Positions 28,216 through 34,583 of a stretch of DNA of 64,000 nucleotides are shown here, in pieces (position 1 is the stretch's first letter; each line of letters opens with the position of its first letter). A program made the position numbers and the translations under genes. The notes beneath the pieces were generated by a model that saw only the letters and a list, made by a program, of their open reading frames with translations, had not been told where the DNA came from and did not search any database. The stretch comes from an uncultured bacterium (GTDB taxonomy: Bacteria > Bacteroidota > Bacteroidia > Bacteroidales > Bacteroidaceae): the NCBI GenBank assembly GCA_945829115.1, contig CALZTP010000003.1, forward strand, positions 1 to 64,000. Reading direction: 5' to 3'.

Positions 28216-28330
28216 ATCTGACTCATATCTAACTCATATCTAACTCATATCTAACTCATATCTAATATATGACTTACATATGACTTACATATGACTTACA
28301 TATGACCAGCATATACCTGACATATACTGG
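28210..28330. repeat. Array of eleven 11-bp units in two mirrored halves
   Basis: From 28210 to 28330 the sequence falls into exactly eleven 11-bp units. Four identical units ACTCATATCTA occupy 28221-28264. Three or four units of the ACATATGACTT type follow at 28265-28308. The outer units are degenerate (GAACATATCTG; GCATATACCTG; ACATATACTGG). In another phase, the first type reads AACTCATATCT and the reverse complement of the second reads AAGTCATATGT, differing at 2 of 11 positions, so the two halves are diverged inverted copies of one unit. There is no reading frame worth calling. It lies upstream of the PASTA operon promoter and after the rpmH terminator. Confidence 0.9.
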
Positions 28331-28373
28331 CGAAATACCATTTCTATATGACATCGTCACTTGGCATAAAAGC

Positions 28374-28414
28374 AAAAAAGCAGCGTAAAGACTGAGTCTT
28401 CAGCTGCTTTTTTT
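28374..28414 (-). terminator. rpmH terminator
   Basis: AAAAAAGCAGC (28374-28384) pairs with GCTGCTTTTTT (28403-28413), about 30 nt after the rpmH stop codon. On the minus strand the stem is followed by a T-run; because both arms end in A/T tracts it could work in either direction. Confidence 0.88.
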
Positions 28415-28442
28415 AACGACGCATCATAGCGTTCAGCAAGGA

Positions 28443-28598
28443 TTACTTGCCGTGATTCTCGTCAGAAACAGTGAGCTTCTTACGGCCATGAGCACGACGA
28501 GAAGCAAGTACGCGACGACCATTCTTGGTCTTCATACGCTCGCGGAAACCATGCTTGTTAACGCGACGACGGTTGTGTGGCTGGAATGTTCTTTTCAT
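28443..28598 (-). CDS. rpmH: 50S ribosomal protein L34
   Basis: A 51-aa basic ribosomal protein. The start is the Met of [12 protein letters not shown] (28598); the open frame extends 18 codons further upstream, but those residues do not belong to L34. The core [27 protein letters not shown] is the family signature region. The short tail TVSDENHGK is usual for Bacteroidota. No rnpA lies next to it, unlike the arrangement in many other bacteria. Confidence 0.97.
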   Translation of the reverse strand: MKRTFQPHNRRRVNKHGFRERMKTKNGRRVLASRRAHGRKKLTVSDENHGK

Positions 28599-28641
28599 TG
28601 TTTTATTCTTGTTTTTATTGATTTTTCCACAATTCGGGATG

Positions 28642-28672
28642 CAAAAGTACATAATTTATTTTAAATAAGCAA
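28642..28672 (-). promoter_or_regulatory. rpmH promoter
   Basis: Minus strand: CTTG (complement of 28670-28672 and its neighbour), 20 nt, TACTTTTG (complement of 28642-28649). It lies about 45 nt upstream of the rpmH start. Confidence 0.75.
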
Positions 28673-28723
28673 GAAAATTATCAGATTTCCTGAAAAAATA
28701 AGTGTTTTTTAATAAAAATATAG

Positions 28724-28731
28724 TAACTTTG
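28724..28731 (+). promoter_or_regulatory. Probable efp -7 promoter element
   Basis: TAACTTTG followed by CACCC is a perfect -7 match. Twenty nt upstream there is only a T-rich stretch (near 28702-28710) in place of TTTG. The transcript would carry an A-rich leader of about 105 nt before efp, including ATTATTATATATAT. Confidence 0.6.
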
Positions 28732-28842
28732 CACCCGAAAAAGCCGATAAACATATTATTATATATATTTTTAAGGACAATTAGCGAATAGAATCAAATC
28801 ATAAAAAAAACAATATCATAAACAATAAAACAGAAAATAAAG

Positions 28843-29409
28843 ATGATTAAATCACAAGACATCAAGAACGGAACAGTAATCCGTCTCGACGGAAAACTGC
28901 TCGTAGTAGTAGAGTTCCTTCACGTAAAGCCAGGAAAGGGCAACACATTCATGCGCACAAAGCTAAAGGACGTGGTTTCTGGATATGTTATCGAGAAGCG
29001 CTTCAACATCGGTGAGGCTCTTGAGGACGTTCGCGTGGAGCACCGCCCATACCAGTTCCTCTATATGGATGGTGCAGATGCTGTATTCATGAATCAGGAG
29101 ACTTTCGACCAGGTGAATATCGACCGCGAGATGGTTATCGGTAGCGCATACATGAAGGAGGGTGACATCGTTGAGGTTGTTTCTGACTCTTCTACAGATA
29201 CTATCCTTACCGCAGAGATGCCAGTAAAGACAACTCTCGAGATCACTTACATGGAGCCAGGTGCAAAGGGAAACACAGCAACAAACACTCTCACCAAGGC
29301 AACTGTAGAGACTGGTGGTACCGTGATGGTTCCTCTCTTCTGCAAGGAGGGCGACAAGATTATCGTTGACACACGTGACGGTAGCTACGTACAGCGTGTA
29401 AAGGAATAA
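28843..29409 (+). CDS. efp: Elongation factor P
   Basis: Promotes peptide-bond formation at polyproline stalls on the ribosome. The 188-aa sequence has the three-domain layout: N-terminal KOW-like domain with the loop PGKGNTF carrying the tip lysine K32 (equivalent to the modified lysine of E. coli), the central domain, and the C-terminal OB fold ending in the family signature ITYMEPGAKGNTATN ... VPLFCKEGDKIIVDTRDGSYVQRVK. None of the known modification enzymes (epmA, epmB, ymfI) is visible nearby. Confidence 0.97.
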   Translation: MIKSQDIKNGTVIRLDGKLLVVVEFLHVKPGKGNTFMRTKLKDVVSGYVIEKRFNIGEALEDVRVEHRPYQFLYMDGADAVFMNQETFDQVNIDREMVIGSAYMKEGDIVEVVSDSSTDTILTAEMPVKTTLEITYMEPGAKGNTATNTLTKATVETGGTVMVPLFCKEGDKIIVDTRDGSYVQRVKE

Positions 29410-29438
29410 GGCACCACCAAGAAACAATAACCTACACT

Positions 29439-29466
29439 CTCTCCTACAGAAATTCCTGTGGGAGAG
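29439..29466 (+). terminator. efp terminator
   Basis: CTCTCCTACAG (29439-29449) pairs with CTGTGGGAGAG (29456-29466) with one G-T pair and a 6-nt loop, followed by a T-rich stretch ending in GTTTTT. It begins 30 nt after the efp stop. Confidence 0.82.
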
Positions 29467-29519
29467 ATTTCCGTTTTTACACCTAACTTTTTTATATCAT
29501 TTTCAAAAACACCTGCTCC

Positions 29520-30575
29520 ATGGAAAGAAAATACAGTATCATTGTTCCCGTTTTCAACCGCCCTGACGAGGTTCAGGAACTTTTAGAAAGTCTCACGAAA
29601 CAGACCGAGACAGGATTCGAGGTAATAATCGTGGAAGACGGCTCGACAGTTCCTTGCGAGGAGGTGTGCAAGAAATATAGGGCGAGTCTCAACATACGGT
29701 ATTTCAAGAAAGAGAACTCTGGTCCGGGAGAAAGCCGTAACTACGGTGCGGAGCGTGCTTCGGGAGAGTATCTCATTATTCTTGACTCAGACGTGATTCT
29801 CCCTGAGACATACATCGCTTCTGTAAGTCGTGAGCTTAAAGAAAACCCTTGCGATGCCTTTGGTGGTGCTGATGCTTCACACCCTTCGTTCACCCCTGTT
29901 CAGAAGGCAATCTCTTACTCCATGACTTCGTTCTTCACCACTGGAGGAATACGTGGCGGAAAGAAGAAGCTCGACAAATTCTACCCACGCTCATACAATA
30001 TGGGTATTCGCCGTGAGGTTTACAAGGAGTTGGGCGGTTTCTCACGCATGCGCTTCGGTGAGGACATTGATTTCTCTTACCGCATTGTGGAGGCAGGCTA
30101 CACGACCATGCTCTTCCCTTCTGCATGGGTATGGCATAAGCGGAGAACGGATTTCAAGAAGTTCTGGCGACAGGTATATAACAGTGGTATTGCAAGAATA
30201 AACCTTGAGAAGCGACATCCTGGTACGATGAAGCTCGTGCACCTTCTCCCTACGGTGTTCACGATAGGCGTTGGTGTTCTCTTCGCTATTTCGTTCACAG
30301 GGAGAATGCTCATGGTATATGGTCCGGGACCTGCCCCTATACACCGCTGGTATTGGCTTTGCGCTGCTCCTTGGCTGCCTATTCTTCTTTACTGTCTGCT
30401 GATTTTCATCGACTCTTCCATTCAAAACCGCTCTTTAGGAATAGGAATAAGGAGCATTGCGGCTGCCTTCACACAGCTGATGGGCTATGGTTGTGGATTC
30501 CTCTATGCATGGTGGCAGAGATGCGTGTTACGAAAAGACGAGTTCCATGCCTTCGACAAGACTTTCTATAAGTAA
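29520..30575 (+). CDS. Family 2 glycosyltransferase with C-terminal membrane segments
   Basis: A 351-aa GT-A fold enzyme. The N-terminus YSIIVPVFNRPDEVQELLESL and the nucleotide-sugar metal site LDSDVI (near 93) are diagnostic, and FGEDIDFSYRIVEAGY corresponds to the acceptor ED-motif. Two or three hydrophobic segments follow after residue 240 (TVFTIGVGVLFAISF, WYWLCAAPWLPILLYCLLIFI, a third near 320), so the enzyme is membrane-bound with the catalytic domain in the cytoplasm. It could add sugars to lipid carriers or surface polymers; the donor is not readable. It is a lone gene with its own terminator. Confidence 0.88.
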   Translation: MERKYSIIVPVFNRPDEVQELLESLTKQTETGFEVIIVEDGSTVPCEEVCKKYRASLNIRYFKKENSGPGESRNYGAERASGEYLIILDSDVILPETYIASVSRELKENPCDAFGGADASHPSFTPVQKAISYSMTSFFTTGGIRGGKKKLDKFYPRSYNMGIRREVYKELGGFSRMRFGEDIDFSYRIVEAGYTTMLFPSAWVWHKRRTDFKKFWRQVYNSGIARINLEKRHPGTMKLVHLLPTVFTIGVGVLFAISFTGRMLMVYGPGPAPIHRWYWLCAAPWLPILLYCLLIFIDSSIQNRSLGIGIRSIAAAFTQLMGYGCGFLYAWWQRCVLRKDEFHAFDKTFYK

Positions 30576-30587
30576 GCCGCTCTTGGG

Positions 30588-30630
30588 AAGGTGGTGCATC
30601 ATTAGTGGGTGTACATAGCCACCTTTTTAT
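30588..30630 (+). terminator. Terminator after the GT2 gene
   Basis: AAGGTGG (30588-30594) pairs with CCACCTT (30619-30625), followed by TTTATATTTTT. A second related hairpin (AAGGTG near 30637 with CACCTTT near 30658) follows directly. Confidence 0.6.
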
Positions 30631-30706
30631 ATTTTTAAGGTGGGTTATACCAATTCTCACCTTTTATTATTATCTGTCTTATAAAAAAAACGAAAAAAAA
30701 TCCGAT

Positions 30707-31444
30707 ATGGAGGAGAATAATGATGAATGGGTAGTACGTGAGGTTTTCGATGCTCCCAAGAAAATGAACATAAACGAATGGAATCCAGACGACCGTCCAA
30801 GGGAGAAAATGATGGAGAAAGGGGCACAGGCACTTGCCAACGCAGAACTCCTCGCTATTCTCATTGGCTCGGGAACGCCAAAGGAGAGTGCCGTTGACCT
30901 TATGAGAAGGATTATGGCTGACTGCAGCAATTCTCTGAAGAACCTCGGGCAGAAGAGCATCGAGGAACTAATGTCGTATCATGGCATTGGGGAGGCAAAG
31001 GCAATCACCATTCTTGCGGCATGTGAATTAGGAAGGAGGCGACAGGAGGAGGAAGCACTCATAAGACTCGACCTCTCTTCTGCTGAGTCTATTTATGAAT
31101 ACATGCGACCGAAGATGCAGGACCTCACCACCGAGGAGGCATGGATTCTTCTTCTAAACAACAATTTCAAGCTTGTTTGTGAGCCAGTGAGAATCTCCCA
31201 GGGTGGCTTGACAGAAACGGCAGTCGACGTGCGCGTCATCGTACGCCACGCCATTCTCAGCAAGGCGACCGTAGTGGTGCTCCTCCACAATCATCCATCA
31301 GGGAATTGCCGTCCTTCTGGTCACGACGACAAGATCACAAAATCCGTCCGTGAGGGTCTCTCCTTCATGCGCCTTCACTTTGCCGACCATATCATCGTCA
31401 CCGACGGAAAATATTACAGTTACATGGAGGAGGGGAAATTGTAG
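30707..31444 (+). CDS. radC: RadC family protein (JAB/MPN metalloprotease fold)
   Basis: I place the start at ATG 30707 (MEENNDEWVV, 245 aa); the open frame runs further upstream, but the extra residues are hydrophobic and overlap the terminator hairpins. The N-terminal half has a helix-hairpin-helix (ELMSYHGIGEAKAITILAA), and the C-terminal JAB domain has the metal motif LLHNHPSGNCRPSGHDD. Despite the name, a role in DNA repair is not established; the family is a putative metal-dependent protease or nuclease often linked to recombination. It stands alone between the GT2 gene and a NigD-like gene. Confidence 0.92.
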   Translation: MEENNDEWVVREVFDAPKKMNINEWNPDDRPREKMMEKGAQALANAELLAILIGSGTPKESAVDLMRRIMADCSNSLKNLGQKSIEELMSYHGIGEAKAITILAACELGRRRQEEEALIRLDLSSAESIYEYMRPKMQDLTTEEAWILLLNNNFKLVCEPVRISQGGLTETAVDVRVIVRHAILSKATVVVLLHNHPSGNCRPSGHDDKITKSVREGLSFMRLHFADHIIVTDGKYYSYMEEGKL

Positions 31445-31555
31445 GCGCATCCCTTTTTAACATCATTTATGGATTTTGGATGCAAGATTCTTGCGCGGAA
31501 GGTATTTATTTGAGTGAAAACAGAATTTGAAACAAATAAATACACCTATCTTAAA

Positions 31556-32275
31556 ATGAAAAGAATCAAGACACTTATGCTGCTCATGGCAGCAACCGTT
31601 TCTACAGTATTGTTCAATTCGTGCGATACAGACGACGAGAACTACAACACCCGCTATGCCGTGGCTATCGTAACACTGAAGAATGCAGAAACAGAAGGCG
31701 GAAAATGGTTCATGCAACTCTCTGACTCTTCGGTTATCTATCCTCAGAACATGCCAGAGAACAAATATGGCGACAAGGAGAGAAGGGCATACATACGCTT
31801 CAACGACTACCGCCCGCTTCAGACTAACGGTATTATAAGGGAATACTCGGCAGAGATTCTTACCATAGACACAATCCTTACTAAATCGCTCTCACCAATG
31901 ATTCCTGACAGTCAGGGAAACATTAACGAGGGTAACAAGAAGGAATACGGTGCTGACCCTGTGGAGATTGTGAACAGCTGGGAGACATGTGCGGAAGACG
32001 GTTACCTTACTCTCCGCATCAGAACACGCTTCAGTCATGACGGTCTCCATCGCCTCTCCCTCGTTCATCGCACAGATGCCAACGAGCCATATCTTTTAGA
32101 GTTCTATCATAATGCCAATGGCGATGTGAACGGTGTTGTGGGCGATGCACTCGTTGCCTTCCGTCTTGACGATGTCTTCAACGAGCCAGAGAAGCCATAC
32201 GAGATTACTCTGAAATGGAATTCGTTCTCAGGTGAGAAGACCACAAAATTCAAATATACCCCAAGAAAAAAATAA
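31556..32275 (+). CDS. NigD-like lipoprotein
   Basis: A 239-aa predicted lipoprotein (start MKRIKTL at 31556; signal peptide ends in LFNSC, C23). It begins after lipidation with the typical acidic DTDDENYNTRYAVAIVTLKN. A central KERRAYIRFNDYRP and a C-terminal domain ending in YEITLKWNSF are as in NigD-like proteins. The protein should sit in the outer membrane. Biochemical function of the family is unknown. It precedes the ECF sigma gene by 106 nt with a hairpin between, so co-transcription is doubtful. Confidence 0.85.
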   Translation: MKRIKTLMLLMAATVSTVLFNSCDTDDENYNTRYAVAIVTLKNAETEGGKWFMQLSDSSVIYPQNMPENKYGDKERRAYIRFNDYRPLQTNGIIREYSAEILTIDTILTKSLSPMIPDSQGNINEGNKKEYGADPVEIVNSWETCAEDGYLTLRIRTRFSHDGLHRLSLVHRTDANEPYLLEFYHNANGDVNGVVGDALVAFRLDDVFNEPEKPYEITLKWNSFSGEKTTKFKYTPRKK

Positions 32276-32300
32276 TCCATACCATATATCCACACCGTCA

Positions 32301-32333
32301 TGGCAATAGCTGGTCTTTGACTGGCTATTGCCA
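32301..32333 (+). terminator. Hairpin after the NigD-like gene
   Basis: TGGCAATAGC (32301-32310) pairs perfectly with GCTATTGCCA (32324-32333). Only a weak TAAAA tail follows, so it may be an attenuator or mRNA end rather than a strong terminator. Confidence 0.5.
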
Positions 32334-32381
32334 TAAAAGCGAAAAGGGAGAAAAAAAACAGAAGAAAGAAGGAAAGCAGAA

Positions 32382-32942
32382 ATGACAATCAATGAGAAAG
32401 CCATAGCAGAGGGTATTCGCAAAGGCGAAAACCGTGCCGTGAAGGAGTTCTACAACTCCTTCGGAGGGCTTCTTACGTCTGTCTGTTCTCGTTACATCAC
32501 CAACGACGATGATGTAAAAGATATTCTGCAAGAGTCAATGATAAGCATAATAACCAACATTCAATCTTTTGAATATAAGGGTGTTGGCTCACTAAAGGCA
32601 TGGTCGGCAAGAATTGTTGTGAACCATGCCCTTGGCTTTTTACGCCAGAAGAAGAGAAGCAACGAACTGTTCATAGACTCTGGAAAGGATATTCCCGACC
32701 AAGACGCTGAAACACCGCCAGACATCGATGACATTCCTGCCGATGATGTCTTAGAAATGATTCGTGAACTCCCTGATGGCTACAGAATGGTGTTCAACCT
32801 CTATATCATTGAAGGGAGGAGTCATAAGGAAATCTCACAACTCTTAGGAATAAAAGCCGACTCCTCTGCATCTCAGTTGCATCGAGCAAAGGCTATACTT
32901 GCAAAAAAGATTACAGAATACAGAAAACGACAAGCATTATGA
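32382..32942 (+). CDS. ECF-type RNA polymerase sigma factor
   Basis: A 186-aa sigma-70 family protein with only regions 2 and 4. Region 2: RAVKEFYNSFGGLL, then DVKDILQESMISIITNIQSF and the melting helix SLKAWSARIVVNHALGFLRQ. Region 4: LPDGYRMVFNLYIIEGRSHK and the DNA-recognition part ISQLLGIKADSSASQLHRAK. The linker between them is acidic. Its stop overlaps the start of the next gene by 4 bp (ATGA), so the two are translationally coupled, which is typical for a sigma factor and its regulator. Confidence 0.93.
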   Translation: MTINEKAIAEGIRKGENRAVKEFYNSFGGLLTSVCSRYITNDDDVKDILQESMISIITNIQSFEYKGVGSLKAWSARIVVNHALGFLRQKKRSNELFIDSGKDIPDQDAETPPDIDDIPADDVLEMIRELPDGYRMVFNLYIIEGRSHKEISQLLGIKADSSASQLHRAKAILAKKITEYRKRQAL

Positions 32943-34258
32943 ACAACAATTGGTCTGAACAATTTCAAAGAAAACTGGACGGTCACAAACTGACTGCCCC
33001 AGAACTGTCATGGCCAGAGGTTGAAAAGGCACTTGACAAAAATAAAACACAGTCAAGAGGATTCTTGAACTGGACAGTCAACAAACCATGGAATAGACTC
33101 TCACACATTGCTGCTGCTTTTGCCGCTATTGTCGTTGTTGGAGGAACTGCTTTCTTTTTTCTTGACAATCCTAAAAACCAAGATGTTATAACAAAGGCAC
33201 AGAAGGAGAAGCGCATGATTGTTTCTAAGGAAATGGAGACAATAGAAACAGCTGAGACAGAGACACAACAAACGACTCTCCAAAGTGGTTTCGGAAATGA
33301 GAAAAAGCTCTTTACCTCAAATTCCAGAGATAATAGCGTGAAGGGGGAACATAGTCAAGAAATCATTAATAATCAAGAGGATATAAATAATCAAGAGGAT
33401 ATAAATAATCAAGAGGATATAAATAATCAACCAGTGAAAGAGAATCCAGAGAAGAAAGAGAATCCAGAAAGGAAAGAGAATCTGGAGAAGAAAGAGAATC
33501 TGGAAAAATATACCTCTCCACGCAGGAAATACCCTTACCATTCTGACTTTCCAGAGAAAGTTGGCAAGAAAAGGAATACAGAGAAACTTATTGCTGCCGT
33601 TTACCTAAACAATTCTGCAGCAGGCGAGAAAGGTGGGTCGTTTAGCAACATACAGAGCAGTCCTGTGTATGCTGGACCTTACGGTTCTGCACCAGAAGAG
33701 TTTCAGTATGGAGCACTTAACTTCCTTGCTAACAGCCGACCAAAAGAGGTAAACTATAGCCACAGTCACCCATGGAAGTTCGGCATCCACATGAGCTATG
33801 CCCTCAACGATTCATGGACACTCTCCTCTGGAGTGACATATAGCTATCTTCATTCTTCCTTTGACTATTCCGAAGGAAAGGCATCGGGAACAGGAAAGCA
33901 GAACCTCCACTACCTTGGCATTCCTCTCTCTGCAAGCTATTGTTTCCTAAAAGCAGGGAATCTGCGCCTCTATGCTACTGCCGGTGGTGAGATGGAGAAG
34001 CTGATAGGTGGAAAAAGAACTCTTAGTGGTTCAAACATCCCAGAAGATTTGGAAAGTGAGACGGTGAAGGAATCGTCTCTGCAATGGTCGGTGAATGGCG
34101 GTATAGGAGCAGAATATCGCCTCTCCCCTACCCTCGGCTTCTATCTTGAGCCTGGCATCTCACATTATTTCAACAATGGTAGTGACATAGAAAACTACTA
34201 TAAGGAGCACTCCACCGCATTCTCCTTAAACATCGGAATGAGGATTGTGTTCAAGTAA
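32939..34258 (+). CDS. Membrane/beta-barrel protein coupled to the sigma factor (candidate anti-sigma factor)
   Basis: A 439-aa protein of unusual layout. Residues 1-52 are polar and probably cytoplasmic (WSEQFQRKLDGHKL, SWPEVEKALDK), followed by one membrane helix (about 56-76). Residues 80-210 form a low-complexity charged linker with hexapeptide repeats, QEDINN x3 and KENPEK-type x4. Residues 270-439 look like an outer-membrane beta-barrel: alternating strands such as WKFGIHMSYALNDSWTLSSG and a terminal FSLNIGMRIVFK. The N-terminal part could hold the sigma factor at the inner membrane while the barrel end lies in the outer membrane. No zinc-finger anti-sigma motif is seen. The anti-sigma role is inferred from gene coupling alone. 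Confidence 0.7.
   Translation: MNNNWSEQFQRKLDGHKLTAPELSWPEVEKALDKNKTQSRGFLNWTVNKPWNRLSHIAAAFAAIVVVGGTAFFFLDNPKNQDVITKAQKEKRMIVSKEMETIETAETETQQTTLQSGFGNEKKLFTSNSRDNSVKGEHSQEIINNQEDINNQEDINNQEDINNQPVKENPEKKENPERKENLEKKENLEKYTSPRRKYPYHSDFPEKVGKKRNTEKLIAAVYLNNSAAGEKGGSFSNIQSSPVYAGPYGSAPEEFQYGALNFLANSRPKEVNYSHSHPWKFGIHMSYALNDSWTLSSGVTYSYLHSSFDYSEGKASGTGKQNLHYLGIPLSASYCFLKAGNLRLYATAGGEMEKLIGGKRTLSGSNIPEDLESETVKESSLQWSVNGGIGAEYRLSPTLGFYLEPGISHYFNNGSDIENYYKEHSTAFSLNIGMRIVFK
33368..33508 (+). repeat. Two in-frame 18-bp tandem arrays
   Basis: AATAATCAAGAGGATATA is repeated three times at 33368-33421 with a half unit after it. A different 18-bp unit beginning AAAGAGAAT occurs four times at 33437-33508 with small changes. 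Both encode hexapeptides in the periplasmic linker of the sigma-linked protein, so gain or loss of units keeps the frame. Confidence 0.92.
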
Positions 34259-34278
34259 GATCTTCGCATGCGGTTATG

Positions 34279-34370
34279 TTTCATAATGTAAGGGCGGCAC
34301 ATTTTCATATCATAGCCCTGTAGGGCTTAAGGCACAATATTCTAATCTATGTCGCCCTTTCTTAAGGTGC
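34279..34370 (+). repeat. Dispersed intergenic repeat, copy 2
   Basis: Shares TTCATATCATAGCCCTG (34304-34320), TATTCTAA (34338-34345) and TCGCCCTTT (34352-34360) with the inverted copy near 28139-28215. It also contains the palindrome AGCCCTGTAGGGCT (34314-34327 region), and AAGGGCG near the left end can pair with CGCCCTT at the right end, so the RNA would fold into a branched hairpin. It lies just after the sigma-linked gene and could act as its 3' end. Confidence 0.7.
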
Positions 34371-34446
34371 CCTATCCTAAGTATCCACCTCTTGTTTCAC
34401 CCCGATATACATATTCCTACTTCCAAACCAATGCTACAAGATTTCA

Positions 34447-34533
34447 TATTGGCTAAATTTACCTAAAATATTAGCCAATAACTATAAAAAAAATACAATT
34501 ATTGGCTATTTTCATCAGAATTTATAGCCAATA
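34447..34533. promoter_or_regulatory. Two identical-length palindromic operator candidates
   Basis: TATTGGCTA (34447-34455) faces TAGCCAATA (34472-34480), and TATTGGCTA (34500-34508) faces TAGCCAATA (34525-34533). Each pair is a 34-bp inverted repeat with a 16-nt centre and the two pairs are 53 bp apart. The second ends 14 bp before a -7 promoter element, which is a suitable place for a repressor or activator of the downstream ATPase gene. Confidence 0.7.
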
Positions 34534-34547
34534 GCAATATTTTTTAT

Positions 34548-34555
34548 TAGTTTTG
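34548..34555 (+). promoter_or_regulatory. -7 promoter element of the DUF234-type ATPase gene
   Basis: TAGTTTTG matches TAnnTTTG, 29 nt upstream of the start codon. No TTG is well placed upstream; the palindrome at 34500-34533 covers that region. Confidence 0.6.
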
Positions 34556-34583
34556 TACCGTCAAAACAATAAAGCACACCTAT

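Noticed and set aside
28210-28330. CRISPR array
   Set aside because: The 11-bp units have no spacers and no cas genes are present.
28443-28652. Longer form of L34 with 18 extra N-terminal residues
   Set aside because: The extra residues run into the promoter region and are not part of any L34.
18911-28767. ATTATTATATATAT-like strings upstream of susC, the kinase gene and efp
   Set aside because: Low-complexity AT sequence common in leaders of this group; orientation relative to the genes is not constant.
30605-30706. N-terminal membrane extension of RadC
   Set aside because: It overlaps terminator hairpins and RadC proteins start near MEENN; the hydrophobic run is non-coding AT-rich sequence.
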